From contig JAAENP010000469.1 in NCBI GenBank assembly GCA_024224155.1, positions 1 to 37,713 on the forward strand: 37,713 nt of DNA. The letters are read 5' to 3'. The translations under genes were made by a program, and so were the position numbers. Origin of the DNA: a bacterium (GTDB lineage Bacteria; Acidobacteriota; Thermoanaerobaculia; Multivoradales; JAHEKO01). The notes beneath the pieces are model-generated. The model ran no database searches, was not told the origin of the DNA, and was given only the letters and a program-made list of their open reading frames with translations. Shown here piece after piece: positions 32,165-37,713 of the stretch; the first letter of the stretch is position 1; every line of letters begins with the position of its first letter.

Positions 32165-32195
32165 GCCGGAATGGCAACGGACTATAGATCCGTTG
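32165..32195 (+). other. tRNA-Leu-like anticodon-arm fragment (possible att site)
   Basis: The segment shares CGGAATGGCA, ACGGACT and ATCCGTTG, in the same order, with the tRNA-Leu gene at 30789-30874. It lacks six nt of the D-arm side and has a different loop (CTATAGA instead of CTCAAAA). It lies just before the integrase promoter, where an attP- or att-type core would be expected. It cannot be a functional tRNA. Confidence 0.5.
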
Positions 32196-32224
32196 TTGAC
32201 AGTTTTGGCTGCCTTCTGTAGCGT
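32196..32224 (+). promoter_or_regulatory. Putative integrase promoter
   Basis: TTGACA (32196-32201), a 17-nt spacer and TAGCGT (32219-32224) lie 27 nt before the integrase ATG, whose AGGAGG sits at about 32238-32243. The -35 abuts the tRNA-like fragment, so integrase binding there could block transcription. Confidence 0.5.
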
Positions 32225-32251
32225 GTTGCCTACGGACAGGAGGACAGGCAG

Positions 32252-33307
32252 ATGGCGACAATCCGAAAGCGAGAAACCGGCAGCGACACGGTCTGGCACG
32301 TTCAAGTGCGGCTCAAGGGCCACCCCCAGGAGACAGCCACTTTCACTCGGAAGACCGACGCTAAGAAATGGGCGCAGGACACTGAGAGCGCAATCAGGGA
32401 AGGTCGGCACTTCAAGACGCGGGAGGCGAGGAATCACACCCTTGGGGAGTTAGTCGAGCGGTACGTCGCTCAGCACCTCTCGGGTAAGAAGTCGGCGAAG
32501 GATCAGAGGAGAGTCCTCGAGTGGTGGAAGACCAAGATCGGTTCGTATTCCCTCGCTGACGTAAACCCAGCGCTCTTGGTCGAATGGCGGGACAGGCTGG
32601 CGAGCGAAACGACCGTTCGCGGGACTAGGAGAAGCTCCGGAACAGTCAATCGATATCTCGCCTACCTTTCTCACGCTTTCACTGTTGCGACCAGAGAGTG
32701 GCAGTGGCTCGAATCCAACCCCCTGACGAAGGTCTCCAAGCTCAAAGAGCCAAGAGGCCGAGTTCGATTCCTGTCTGACGAAGAAAGACAAGATCTGCTG
32801 GACGCCTGTCAGGAGAGTGACGACCCCCTTCTCTACCCTCTCGTAGTTCTTGCTCTTTCCACGGGAGCCAGACAGGGAGAGCTTCTGGGTCTGCGCTGGT
32901 CCGATGTTGACCTCAAGCGGAAGGTTGCCATTGCCCACGACACCAAGAATGAAGATCGGCGAGCACTACTGCTGAGCGGCCTAGCGTTCGATGTGCTGCG
33001 GGACCTGAGGAAAGTCCGAAGGCTTGACACTGACCTGGTTTTCGCAAACCAGAAGGGTAAGGCGTCCTTCCCCCGAAATGCCTGGGAAGCAGCTCTCAAG
33101 GCCGCTGAGATCGAAGATTTCCGTTTCCACGACCTCCGGCACTCAGCGGCCAGTCCCCTCGCCCTGAGCGGCGCAACCCTGGCCGAGATCGCCGAGGTTC
33201 TGGGCCACAAGACGTTGGCGATGGTCAAACGCTACAGTCATTTGACCGAGCAGCACACGAGCAAGGTAGTGGCGCGGATGAACGAGAAGATCTTCGGTCA
33301 GCAGTAA
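32252..33307 (+). CDS. Tyrosine recombinase / phage-type integrase
   Basis: This 351-residue integrase has an N-terminal arm-binding domain, a SAM-like core-binding domain ('TLGELVERYVAQHL' to 'PLTKVSKL') and a complete catalytic domain. Arg207 is in 'STGARQGELLGLRW', His293 and Arg296 in 'FHDLRHSAA', His319 in 'EVLGHKT', and nucleophile Tyr328 in 'MVKRYSHL'. It should excise or integrate the surrounding element. A strong AGGAGG precedes ATG 32252. It is transcribed away from tRNA-Leu. All catalytic residues are present, so the enzyme is probably active. Confidence 0.93.
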   Translation: MATIRKRETGSDTVWHVQVRLKGHPQETATFTRKTDAKKWAQDTESAIREGRHFKTREARNHTLGELVERYVAQHLSGKKSAKDQRRVLEWWKTKIGSYSLADVNPALLVEWRDRLASETTVRGTRRSSGTVNRYLAYLSHAFTVATREWQWLESNPLTKVSKLKEPRGRVRFLSDEERQDLLDACQESDDPLLYPLVVLALSTGARQGELLGLRWSDVDLKRKVAIAHDTKNEDRRALLLSGLAFDVLRDLRKVRRLDTDLVFANQKGKASFPRNAWEAALKAAEIEDFRFHDLRHSAASPLALSGATLAEIAEVLGHKTLAMVKRYSHLTEQHTSKVVARMNEKIFGQQ

Positions 33308-33314
33308 GTTCCAA

Positions 33315-33782
33315 GTGGCAAAGAAGACCAGAGAGGAATTCCTTGTCTCCATGGCGGAACAAGGGATCAAGAAGGCCAAGACCGACGCTGAGGCCGAGTG
33401 GCACAAGCAGCTCTGTATTGATTGGGGTACGGAGTGGACGGGTGAGCAATTCCCCCGCGACAGGCTTGAGTCTTGGATAGACCAAGCGAGCCCGGCAGAG
33501 GTCGAGCGTTGTCTCTCACTGAGAACGTTCATCGTGATTATGGAATCGTTGCTTGAGCGATTGCGAGCCGGCAAGTACCTCGATGTTCTGGCAGATGCCT
33601 CCGTTTTTCTTCAACCGCATCCTCGCCGTCCAGGTCGCCGCCGGCAGCTAGGTCGGACTCAACTCCTCCGCCTCGCGAACACCCTGCGCCACAACGACCC
33701 CCAGCTCTCAAAGCGACAGCTTGGAAAACGCCTCGAACCCTTCGTTGGGATCAGCGCGGAAACAATCAGAAAGCTGATCTGA
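33315..33782 (+). CDS. Hypothetical protein, island cargo
   Basis: This 155-residue protein starts at GTG 33315, 7 nt after the integrase stop, so it is probably co-transcribed with it. It is helical and charged, with a basic region at about 103-113 ('PRRPGRRRQLGR'). A C-terminal 'LSKRQLGKRLEPFVGISAETIRKLI' looks like a helix-turn-helix. I recognise no family. A DNA-binding accessory role is plausible from the last segment. ATG 33351 is an alternative start. Confidence 0.6.
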   Translation: MAKKTREEFLVSMAEQGIKKAKTDAEAEWHKQLCIDWGTEWTGEQFPRDRLESWIDQASPAEVERCLSLRTFIVIMESLLERLRAGKYLDVLADASVFLQPHPRRPGRRRQLGRTQLLRLANTLRHNDPQLSKRQLGKRLEPFVGISAETIRKLI

Positions 33783-33837
33783 GTTAGCCGTTTCCGCCGA
33801 CAAGATTCGGCGTTCGAGTCTCCCCCAAAATCGGGTG

Positions 33838-33863
33838 GGTGGGTCGAAATCCAATGACCCACC
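33838..33863. other. Stem-loop upstream of the excisionase-like gene
   Basis: GGTGGGTC (33838-33845) pairs perfectly with GACCCACC (33856-33863) over a 10-nt loop, 57 nt before ATG 33920. There is no T-run, so it may be an operator or leader structure instead of a terminator. Confidence 0.35.
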
Positions 33864-33919
33864 AGAGTTGGTGTCTACTCGTCAGCGTTGCGAGTTGCAA
33901 TGACTTTCGAGGAGGAATC

Positions 33920-34159
33920 ATGGCGAGTTTTGAGCACTTGAGATCGGTGAAGCAGATTGCGGAGGCAAACCCAGCTTTCACCGAACCGAGCCTGCGGTGG
34001 CTGATCTTCAACGCTCAATCAAACGGAATGAACAGCGCTCTGGTTCGCGTGGGGCGGCGTGTGCTCATCGACGTGCAGGCATTCAATGCCTGGCTCGAGG
34101 AGGGGCGAGGCAGGCCCATGGCCCGAATGCCTTGGGAAACGAAGACACAGGAACCATAG
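33920..34159 (+). CDS. Small excisionase/AlpA-like helix-turn-helix protein
   Basis: This 79-residue protein starts 'MASFEHLRSVKQIAEANPAF', continues 'SLRWLIFNAQSNG', and ends in a wing-like 'ALVRVGRRVLIDVQAFNAWLEE'. This is the pattern of small winged-helix, excisionase-type proteins that sit beside integrases. The start is fixed by a perfect GAGGAGGAA 4 nt upstream of ATG 33920; the longer open frame before it lacks a signal. It probably controls excision direction or element transcription. Its TAG stop overlaps the next gene's apparent ATA start in 'ATAG'. Confidence 0.75.
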   Translation: MASFEHLRSVKQIAEANPAFTEPSLRWLIFNAQSNGMNSALVRVGRRVLIDVQAFNAWLEEGRGRPMARMPWETKTQEP

Positions 34160-34554
34160 CCCTGAAGAACAAGGTTGTGATTTCTGGATGGGTTGGCGCA
34201 CGACCCAAGGATTACCCCGAGCGAGATGGGAAGCAGCGATTCGTGCGCCTGGACGTAGCGACCAACCCGCCGAATTCCGAGAAGGACGCGAATTTTGTCG
34301 CGGTGAACGCCTACGGCGAGATGGCAGGCCGGATCATCGACGGACTTTGGATCCGTAGAGGCGACGAGGTGCGAGTAGCGGGCTTCCTCTCGACACGCCA
34401 CGCTAACCCCGGCTGTGGCCGCAGGCACAGGTTCACCGTTGTGGTCGCTACTGATTTCGAGCTGCTCCGAATGTCCAAGAGTCGGCCCGAAGCTCGCTGG
34501 CGCAACGTGCCCAGGCCACCTCTGCTCACTCCCGGCAAGCCATCGCCATTCTGA
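34156..34554 (+). CDS. SSB-like OB-fold protein with apparent ATA start
   Basis: This frame encodes about 132 residues with single-stranded-DNA-binding-protein features: 'LKNKVVISGWVGARPKD', 'FVRLDVATNPP', 'NFVAVNAYGEMAGRI', and 'RRGDEVRVAGFLSTR', matching the SSB order of beta strands. No ATG, GTG or TTG lies where the family begins. Reading ATA 34156 as the start gives the natural-looking (M)ALKNKVVIS and a 4-nt ATAG overlap with the upstream stop. CTG 34162 and GTG 34177 are alternatives, but GTG 34177 would cut into the first strand. SSB-like proteins are common on mobile elements. The start is uncertain. Confidence 0.65.
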   Translation: MALKNKVVISGWVGARPKDYPERDGKQRFVRLDVATNPPNSEKDANFVAVNAYGEMAGRIIDGLWIRRGDEVRVAGFLSTRHANPGCGRRHRFTVVVATDFELLRMSKSRPEARWRNVPRPPLLTPGKPSPF

Positions 34555-34718
34555 GGCCCCTACTAGCTTGGATTTCCGCCGTGGAAGACCGAACTGTGAA
34601 TGGGAAAGACCATTTGAGCGAACAAGTGTCGTTCGGTGTGCCCAGGAATCCCTCCCCCAGATCCTCTAATGCTCACTCCAGGTCTCGTCCTGCCGACTTG
34701 CAATTTTCTTGCATACCT

Positions 34719-34748
34719 TTGACGGAGAGGCCCTCTACTCCCAAGAAT
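34719..34748 (+). promoter_or_regulatory. Possible promoter for the interrupted gene pair
   Basis: TTGACG (34719-34724) and AAGAAT (34743-34748) are 18 nt apart and lie just before a 20-codon frame coupled to the interrupted gene. The region 34555-34718 before it holds no gene I can see. Confidence 0.35.
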
Positions 34749-34759
34749 CAGGACTAGGC

Positions 34760-34822
34760 ATGAAGACCCTCAATTCAGCCGGCGCTCGACAGTCCGACCC
34801 CGGAGGGGAGGAAGACGCATGA
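34760..34822 (+). CDS. Short 20-codon upstream ORF
   Basis: The frame ATG 34760 to TGA 34822 encodes MKTLNSAGARQSDPGGEEDA. It overlaps the next ATG by ATGA. Its own Shine-Dalgarno is weak, so it could be a coupling or leader peptide. Too short for any family call. Confidence 0.3.
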   Translation: MKTLNSAGARQSDPGGEEDA

Positions 34823-34872
34823 CAGCTCCCTCCCGCCAACGGCATACTCCAGAATCGGCAGAGTTGCCTGAT
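34819..34872 (+). pseudogene. 5' end of a gene interrupted by the IS21-family element
   Basis: ATG 34819 follows a strong GGGGAGGAAG at 7-8 nt spacing and forms an ATGA overlap with the short ORF before it. Eighteen codons (MTAPSRQRHTPESAELPD) remain before the IS left end at 34873. Read-through meets a stop inside the IS terminal repeats. The rest of the gene presumably lies right of 37712, outside the window. The function is unknown. Confidence 0.5.
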
Positions 34873-35016
34873 TGCGTATTCCGGCGCATCGTGATCACTG
34901 ATTCCGCTGGAACGTGATCACCGATTCCGGCCATTGTGATCACTGATTCCGGCGAACGTGATCACCGATTCCGGTCATTGTGATCACCGATTCCGGTGAT
35001 CGTGATCACTCCTCGG
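34873..35016 (+). repeat. IS left-end array of about 22-bp transposase-site repeats
   Basis: GTGATCAC(C/T)GATTCCG(G/C) units begin at 34891, 34914, 34936, 34958 and 34980, and a diverged unit begins at 35002. Spacing is 23, 22, 22, 22 and 22 nt, two helical turns. The terminal unit (34873-34884) keeps only the ATTCCGG half. Confidence 0.85.
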
Positions 35017-35064
35017 TAGCGAGATCGTGCACTCTGGGCCCTTCCCGGAAAGGAGGGCTTGGAG

Positions 35065-36624
35065 ATGGCAGCAAAGAGGCTACCGATGAGGAAGATCCGA
35101 GAGATTCTGAGATTGAAGTACGAGGTGGGGCTGACCCACCGTGCGATCGCACGCGCCTGCTCGGTGGGAGTGGGCACCGTGTCGCTGTATGTAACGCGAG
35201 CGCGGGAGGCGGGGCTTGTCTGGCCGTTGCCGTTGGAGATGGACGAGGCGGCACTCGAGGCCCGACTGCTGCGCGGTCCCCGGTCGCCGACGGGCGCGCG
35301 ACCGCAGCCGGAGGTGGCGCACATCCACGAGGAGCTCAGGCGGGTGGGCGTGACCTTGCACCTGCTGTGGATGGAGTACCTCGAGGTCCACCCGGACGGC
35401 TACCGCTACAGCCAGTTCTGCGAGATCTACCGGCGCTGGGCGAAGAAGCTCGATCCGTCCATGCGCCAGCGCTATCGGGCCGGCGAGAAGGCGTTCGTCG
35501 ACTACTCGGGCAAGAGGCCACACATCGTCGACCGTCGCACTGGAGAAGAGATTCCGGTGGAGCTGTTTGTCGGCGTCCTGGGAGCCTCGAGCTACACCTA
35601 CGCTGAGGTGACAGCGAGCCAGGAGCTTCATAACTGGATCGCCTCGCACACACGGATGCTCGCGTTCTTCTCGGGCTCTCCCGAGATCTACGTCCCGGAT
35701 AACCTAAAGAGCGGGATCACCAAGCCGTGCCGCTACGAGGCCGGGGTCAACCGCACTTATCAGACGCTGGCCGAGCACTACGGCGCGGTGGTCATCCCGG
35801 CTCGTCCAGGCAAGCCCCGCGACAAGGCCAAGGTCGAAGCCAACGTCCTGGTCGCCCAACGCTTTATCCTGGGCGCGCTGCGCGATCGAACGTTTTTTAG
35901 CCTCGCTGAGTTCAACCAAGCGATCCGCGAGAAGCTCCTCGAGCTCAACAACCGACCGATGCAGCACCTGGGCGCGAGCCGCCGCGAGCTCTATGAGCGG
36001 CTCGATCGACCGGCCTTGAAGCCCTTGCCCGCTGAGCGCTACCAGATGGCCGAGTGGAAGCCGTGTCGAGTCAACATCGACTACCACGTCGCTGTCGAGC
36101 GTAACTACTACAGCGTGCCCTACCAGCTCGTCGGTGAGCTGCTGGAGGCTAGCTTCACGCCGACGATCGTCGAGGTCTACTCCAAGTCCAAACGCGTAGC
36201 GTCGCATCGCCGGCTGGCTGGCCGCGGCCAGGCCTCGACCGTCCCTGAGCACATGCCCCGCTCGCACCGGGCCCATGCCGAGTGGACCCCGTCGCGGCTG
36301 GTGCGCTGGGCACAGAAGACCGGCCCCGCGACCGGCCGCCTGGTGGCCGAGATCCTCAATCGACACCGACACCCCGAGCAGGGCTACCGTGCCTGCCTGG
36401 GGATCCTGCGGCTGGGCAAACGCTACGGCAGCGAGCGGCTCGAAGCCGCCGCGCGGCGCGCCGAGCGCCTGCGCTCCTACAGCTACACGACGATCAAGAA
36501 CATCCTCTCCTCGGGGGCCGACCGGCTCCCCCTGGAGGAGGAGTCTGAAGCTCCGGACCCGACGCCCCACCACGACAACATCCGCGGCGCCACCTACTAC
36601 GCCGCCAAGGAGATCGAATGCTGA
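35065..36624 (+). CDS. istA: IS21-family transposase IstA
   Basis: This 519-residue transposase has an N-terminal helix-turn-helix ('LTHRAIARACSVGVGTVSLYV') and the DDE integrase core. Asp146 is in 'FVDYSGKR', Asp212 in 'YVPDNLKSGI' and Glu258 in 'PRDKAKVEANVLV'. A C-terminal Mu-type beta-barrel region follows ('VAVERNYYSVPYQLVG'). ATG 35065 is preferred over TTG 35059 because AGGAGG (35051-35056) is then 8 nt away. The stop overlaps istB by 7 nt, giving coupled translation. All catalytic residues are present. Confidence 0.95.
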   Translation: MAAKRLPMRKIREILRLKYEVGLTHRAIARACSVGVGTVSLYVTRAREAGLVWPLPLEMDEAALEARLLRGPRSPTGARPQPEVAHIHEELRRVGVTLHLLWMEYLEVHPDGYRYSQFCEIYRRWAKKLDPSMRQRYRAGEKAFVDYSGKRPHIVDRRTGEEIPVELFVGVLGASSYTYAEVTASQELHNWIASHTRMLAFFSGSPEIYVPDNLKSGITKPCRYEAGVNRTYQTLAEHYGAVVIPARPGKPRDKAKVEANVLVAQRFILGALRDRTFFSLAEFNQAIREKLLELNNRPMQHLGASRRELYERLDRPALKPLPAERYQMAEWKPCRVNIDYHVAVERNYYSVPYQLVGELLEASFTPTIVEVYSKSKRVASHRRLAGRGQASTVPEHMPRSHRAHAEWTPSRLVRWAQKTGPATGRLVAEILNRHRHPEQGYRACLGILRLGKRYGSERLEAAARRAERLRSYSYTTIKNILSSGADRLPLEEESEAPDPTPHHDNIRGATYYAAKEIEC

Positions 36625-37379
36625 CCCAAGAGACCCTGGACAAGATGCGCACGATGAAGATGGCCGACATGGCCGAGGCCTTCACCCAGCAGATGGGCTC
36701 GAGCGAGTATGCCGAGCTGAGCTTCGAAGAACGGGTGGGGCTGATGATCGACACTGAGTGGATCGCCCGCGAGCAGCGCAAGCTCACTCGGCGGCTGCGA
36801 ACCGCGAAGCTACGCTATCCGGCCTCGCTCGAAAACGTCGACTTCAAGGCCGCGCGCCAGCTCAAACGCCAACAGGTCCTGTCGCTGGGCACCTGCGCCT
36901 GGATCCAGGAACGCCACAACCTGGTCGTGACCGGGCCGACCGGAATCGGCAAGTCCTATCTCGCCTGCGCCTTCGTCGAGCGCGCCTGCCGCAAGGGCTT
37001 CAACGCCTACTACGTGCGCACACCAAGGCTTTTACACCAGCTGGCCGTGGCCAAAGGCGACGGCTCCTACCATCGGCTGCTGACGCGCTTGGCGCGGCTG
37101 CATCTCTTGGCCATCGACGACTGGCTGCTGGCACCGCTCAAGGCCTCTGAGAGGCACGACCTCTTGGAGGTGATCGAGGACCGAAGCGAGAACGCCTCGA
37201 CGCTGGTCGCCAGCCAACTCGATGTCGAGGACTGGCACACCGGCATCGGCGATCCCAACCAGGCCGACGCCCTGTGCGACCGACTGCTCCACAACGCCCA
37301 TCGCATGAAGCTCAAGGGACCCTCGATGCGCAACCCCGAGCCAGATACCCCCAAGCGCAGCAAGAAGGCCAGCCAGTGA
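36618..37379 (+). CDS. istB: IS21-family helper ATPase IstB
   Basis: This 253-residue AAA+ ATPase has an N-terminal helical domain, Walker A 'GPTGIGKSYLACAF', Walker B 'HLLAIDDWLL' and the sensor 'TLVASQLDVEDWH'. IstB assembles on DNA and activates IstA for target joining. It begins 7 nt inside the end of istA. Length and motifs are normal. The C-terminal tail is basic and Lys-rich. Confidence 0.95.
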   Translation: MLTQETLDKMRTMKMADMAEAFTQQMGSSEYAELSFEERVGLMIDTEWIAREQRKLTRRLRTAKLRYPASLENVDFKAARQLKRQQVLSLGTCAWIQERHNLVVTGPTGIGKSYLACAFVERACRKGFNAYYVRTPRLLHQLAVAKGDGSYHRLLTRLARLHLLAIDDWLLAPLKASERHDLLEVIEDRSENASTLVASQLDVEDWHTGIGDPNQADALCDRLLHNAHRMKLKGPSMRNPEPDTPKRSKKASQ

Positions 37380-37612
37380 GAGACGTCGCTTGCGCTCCGA
37401 CGGCTTTAGGGAGACCCGCGGAAGCTGCCGGGACCGTGGAAAACGCTACCCCCTCAACCCCCGCGTTTCCCACCGCCCCTTGGACGGCGCCTCCGGCGCC
37501 GACCACAGCTCCCGCAGGCCCGGCGGCGGCGAAAAGAGAGCCAAAAAAGGTCGAAGAGTAAGATGTCCCGACTTGAGACAAGGAGGCCGATGAACCGCTA
37601 ATCGTCGCTACG
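37380..37612. other. Non-coding tail of the IS between istB and the right-end repeats
   Basis: Short frames cross this stretch on both strands, but they are low-complexity Ala/Pro-rich translations with no ribosome site or family resemblance. I see no gene here. Confidence 0.5.
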
Positions 37613-37712
37613 CTCCGAGGAGTGATCATGATCACCGGAACGAGTGATCACGATCACCGGAACGAGTGATCACGTTGCCCGGAATCGGCGATCACAATCA
37701 GCGGAATCCGCA
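37613..37712 (-). repeat. IS right-end array of 22-bp repeats
   Basis: Units begin at 37613, 37635, 37657, 37679 and 37701, exactly 22 nt apart, in inverted orientation to the left array. The inner unit here (with CCGAGGAGTGATCA) mirrors the innermost left unit (TGATCACTCCTCGG). Confidence 0.85.
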
Positions 37713-37713
37713 C

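Larger units (their letters stand above)
34873..37712 (+). mobile_element. Complete IS21-family insertion sequence (about 2.84 kb)
   Basis: The element begins TGCGTATTCC (34873) and ends GGAATCCGCA (37712), inverted termini with the 5'-TG...CA-3' ends of IS21. It encodes istA and istB in the usual overlapping order, with multiple subterminal repeats at both ends. The left terminal unit differs from the right at several positions. Only one base remains to the right, so the target duplication cannot be checked. Both genes are intact. It lies inside the integrative element and interrupts a gene. Confidence 0.85.

Noticed and set aside
33791-33827. tRNA-like 3' half (GTTCGAGTCTCCC) as an attR
   Set aside because: The T-loop-like run is not flanked by pairing stems and shares no extended identity with tRNA-Leu; the nearby 6-bp hairpin is weak.
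34891-35016. Regularly spaced 17-nt repeats as a CRISPR array
   Set aside because: Period is 22 nt with about 5-nt gaps, the units are the subterminal repeats of the IS21 element, and there are no spacers or cas genes.
37274-37561. 95-codon frame after istB
   Set aside because: It begins inside istB in another frame and is low-complexity Ala/Pro/Thr with no ribosome site.

Overview
The window looks like a chromosomal segment of a GC-rich Gram-negative bacterium, most likely from the Acidobacteriota or a neighbouring deep lineage. This is inferred from gene content, not from a database search. It combines Lpt lipopolysaccharide export genes, a sugar-transport-free PTS phosphorelay with HPr kinase and RapZ, CarD, RpoN and long-form HPF. 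Gene density is high, many neighbouring genes overlap by 4-8 nt, and GTG or TTG starts are common.

Layout. 1-537 (minus) is a hybrid reading frame: a TolQ-like N-terminus runs into the C-terminal half of an ARH3-like ADP-ribosylhydrolase and off the window edge. 741-2513 (plus) is etfBA. 2569-4613 (minus) holds a small secreted BNR-like protein, an FMN reductase and a SpoU-type RNA methyltransferase. The last of these starts on the same CATG as a divergent DUF84 NTPase gene, which is followed by metK (5309-6478). 6475-10242 (minus) has a zinc-ribbon membrane protein, a polytopic membrane protein and a single-chain LptF-LptG permease. 10477-12106 is parAB, with a promoter and a REP-like palindromic element upstream.

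12341-29901 is one long co-directional minus-strand block: priA, accA, recJ, lptC/A, lptB, rpoN, hpf, ptsN, hprK, rapZ, an EIIA-Man-like gene, ptsH, ptsI, a lipoprotein gene, miaB and a bifunctional-nuclease-family gene. Junctions such as lptCA/lptB, ptsN/hprK and hprK/rapZ overlap by 4 nt, so translational coupling is likely. The PTS genes have no EIIB or EIIC partner here. HPr carries both His15 and Ser46, and HPr kinase is adjacent, so the block reads as a regulatory circuit tied to sigma-54. Its EIIA-Man-like member has Gln where the phosphorylated His should be. carD (29996-30517) lies upstream with its own promoter and terminator.

From about 30875 onward the sequence is accessory and visibly less GC-rich until the IS. 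tRNA-Leu(CAA) is followed by a pentapeptide-repeat membrane protein bracketed by 16-nt inverted repeats, a tRNA-Leu-like anticodon arm, a tyrosine integrase, a hypothetical protein, an excisionase-like helix-turn-helix protein and an SSB-like protein with an ATA start. A complete IS21-family element (34873-37712) then interrupts a translationally coupled reading frame after codon 18. I read this as a tRNA-associated integrative element disrupted by an IS.

The points most worth a second look are the TolQ/ARH3 hybrid, the His-less EIIA in the regulatory PTS block, the one-chain LptFG with a large LptC-LptA-like partner, and the pentapeptide-repeat membrane cargo gene.
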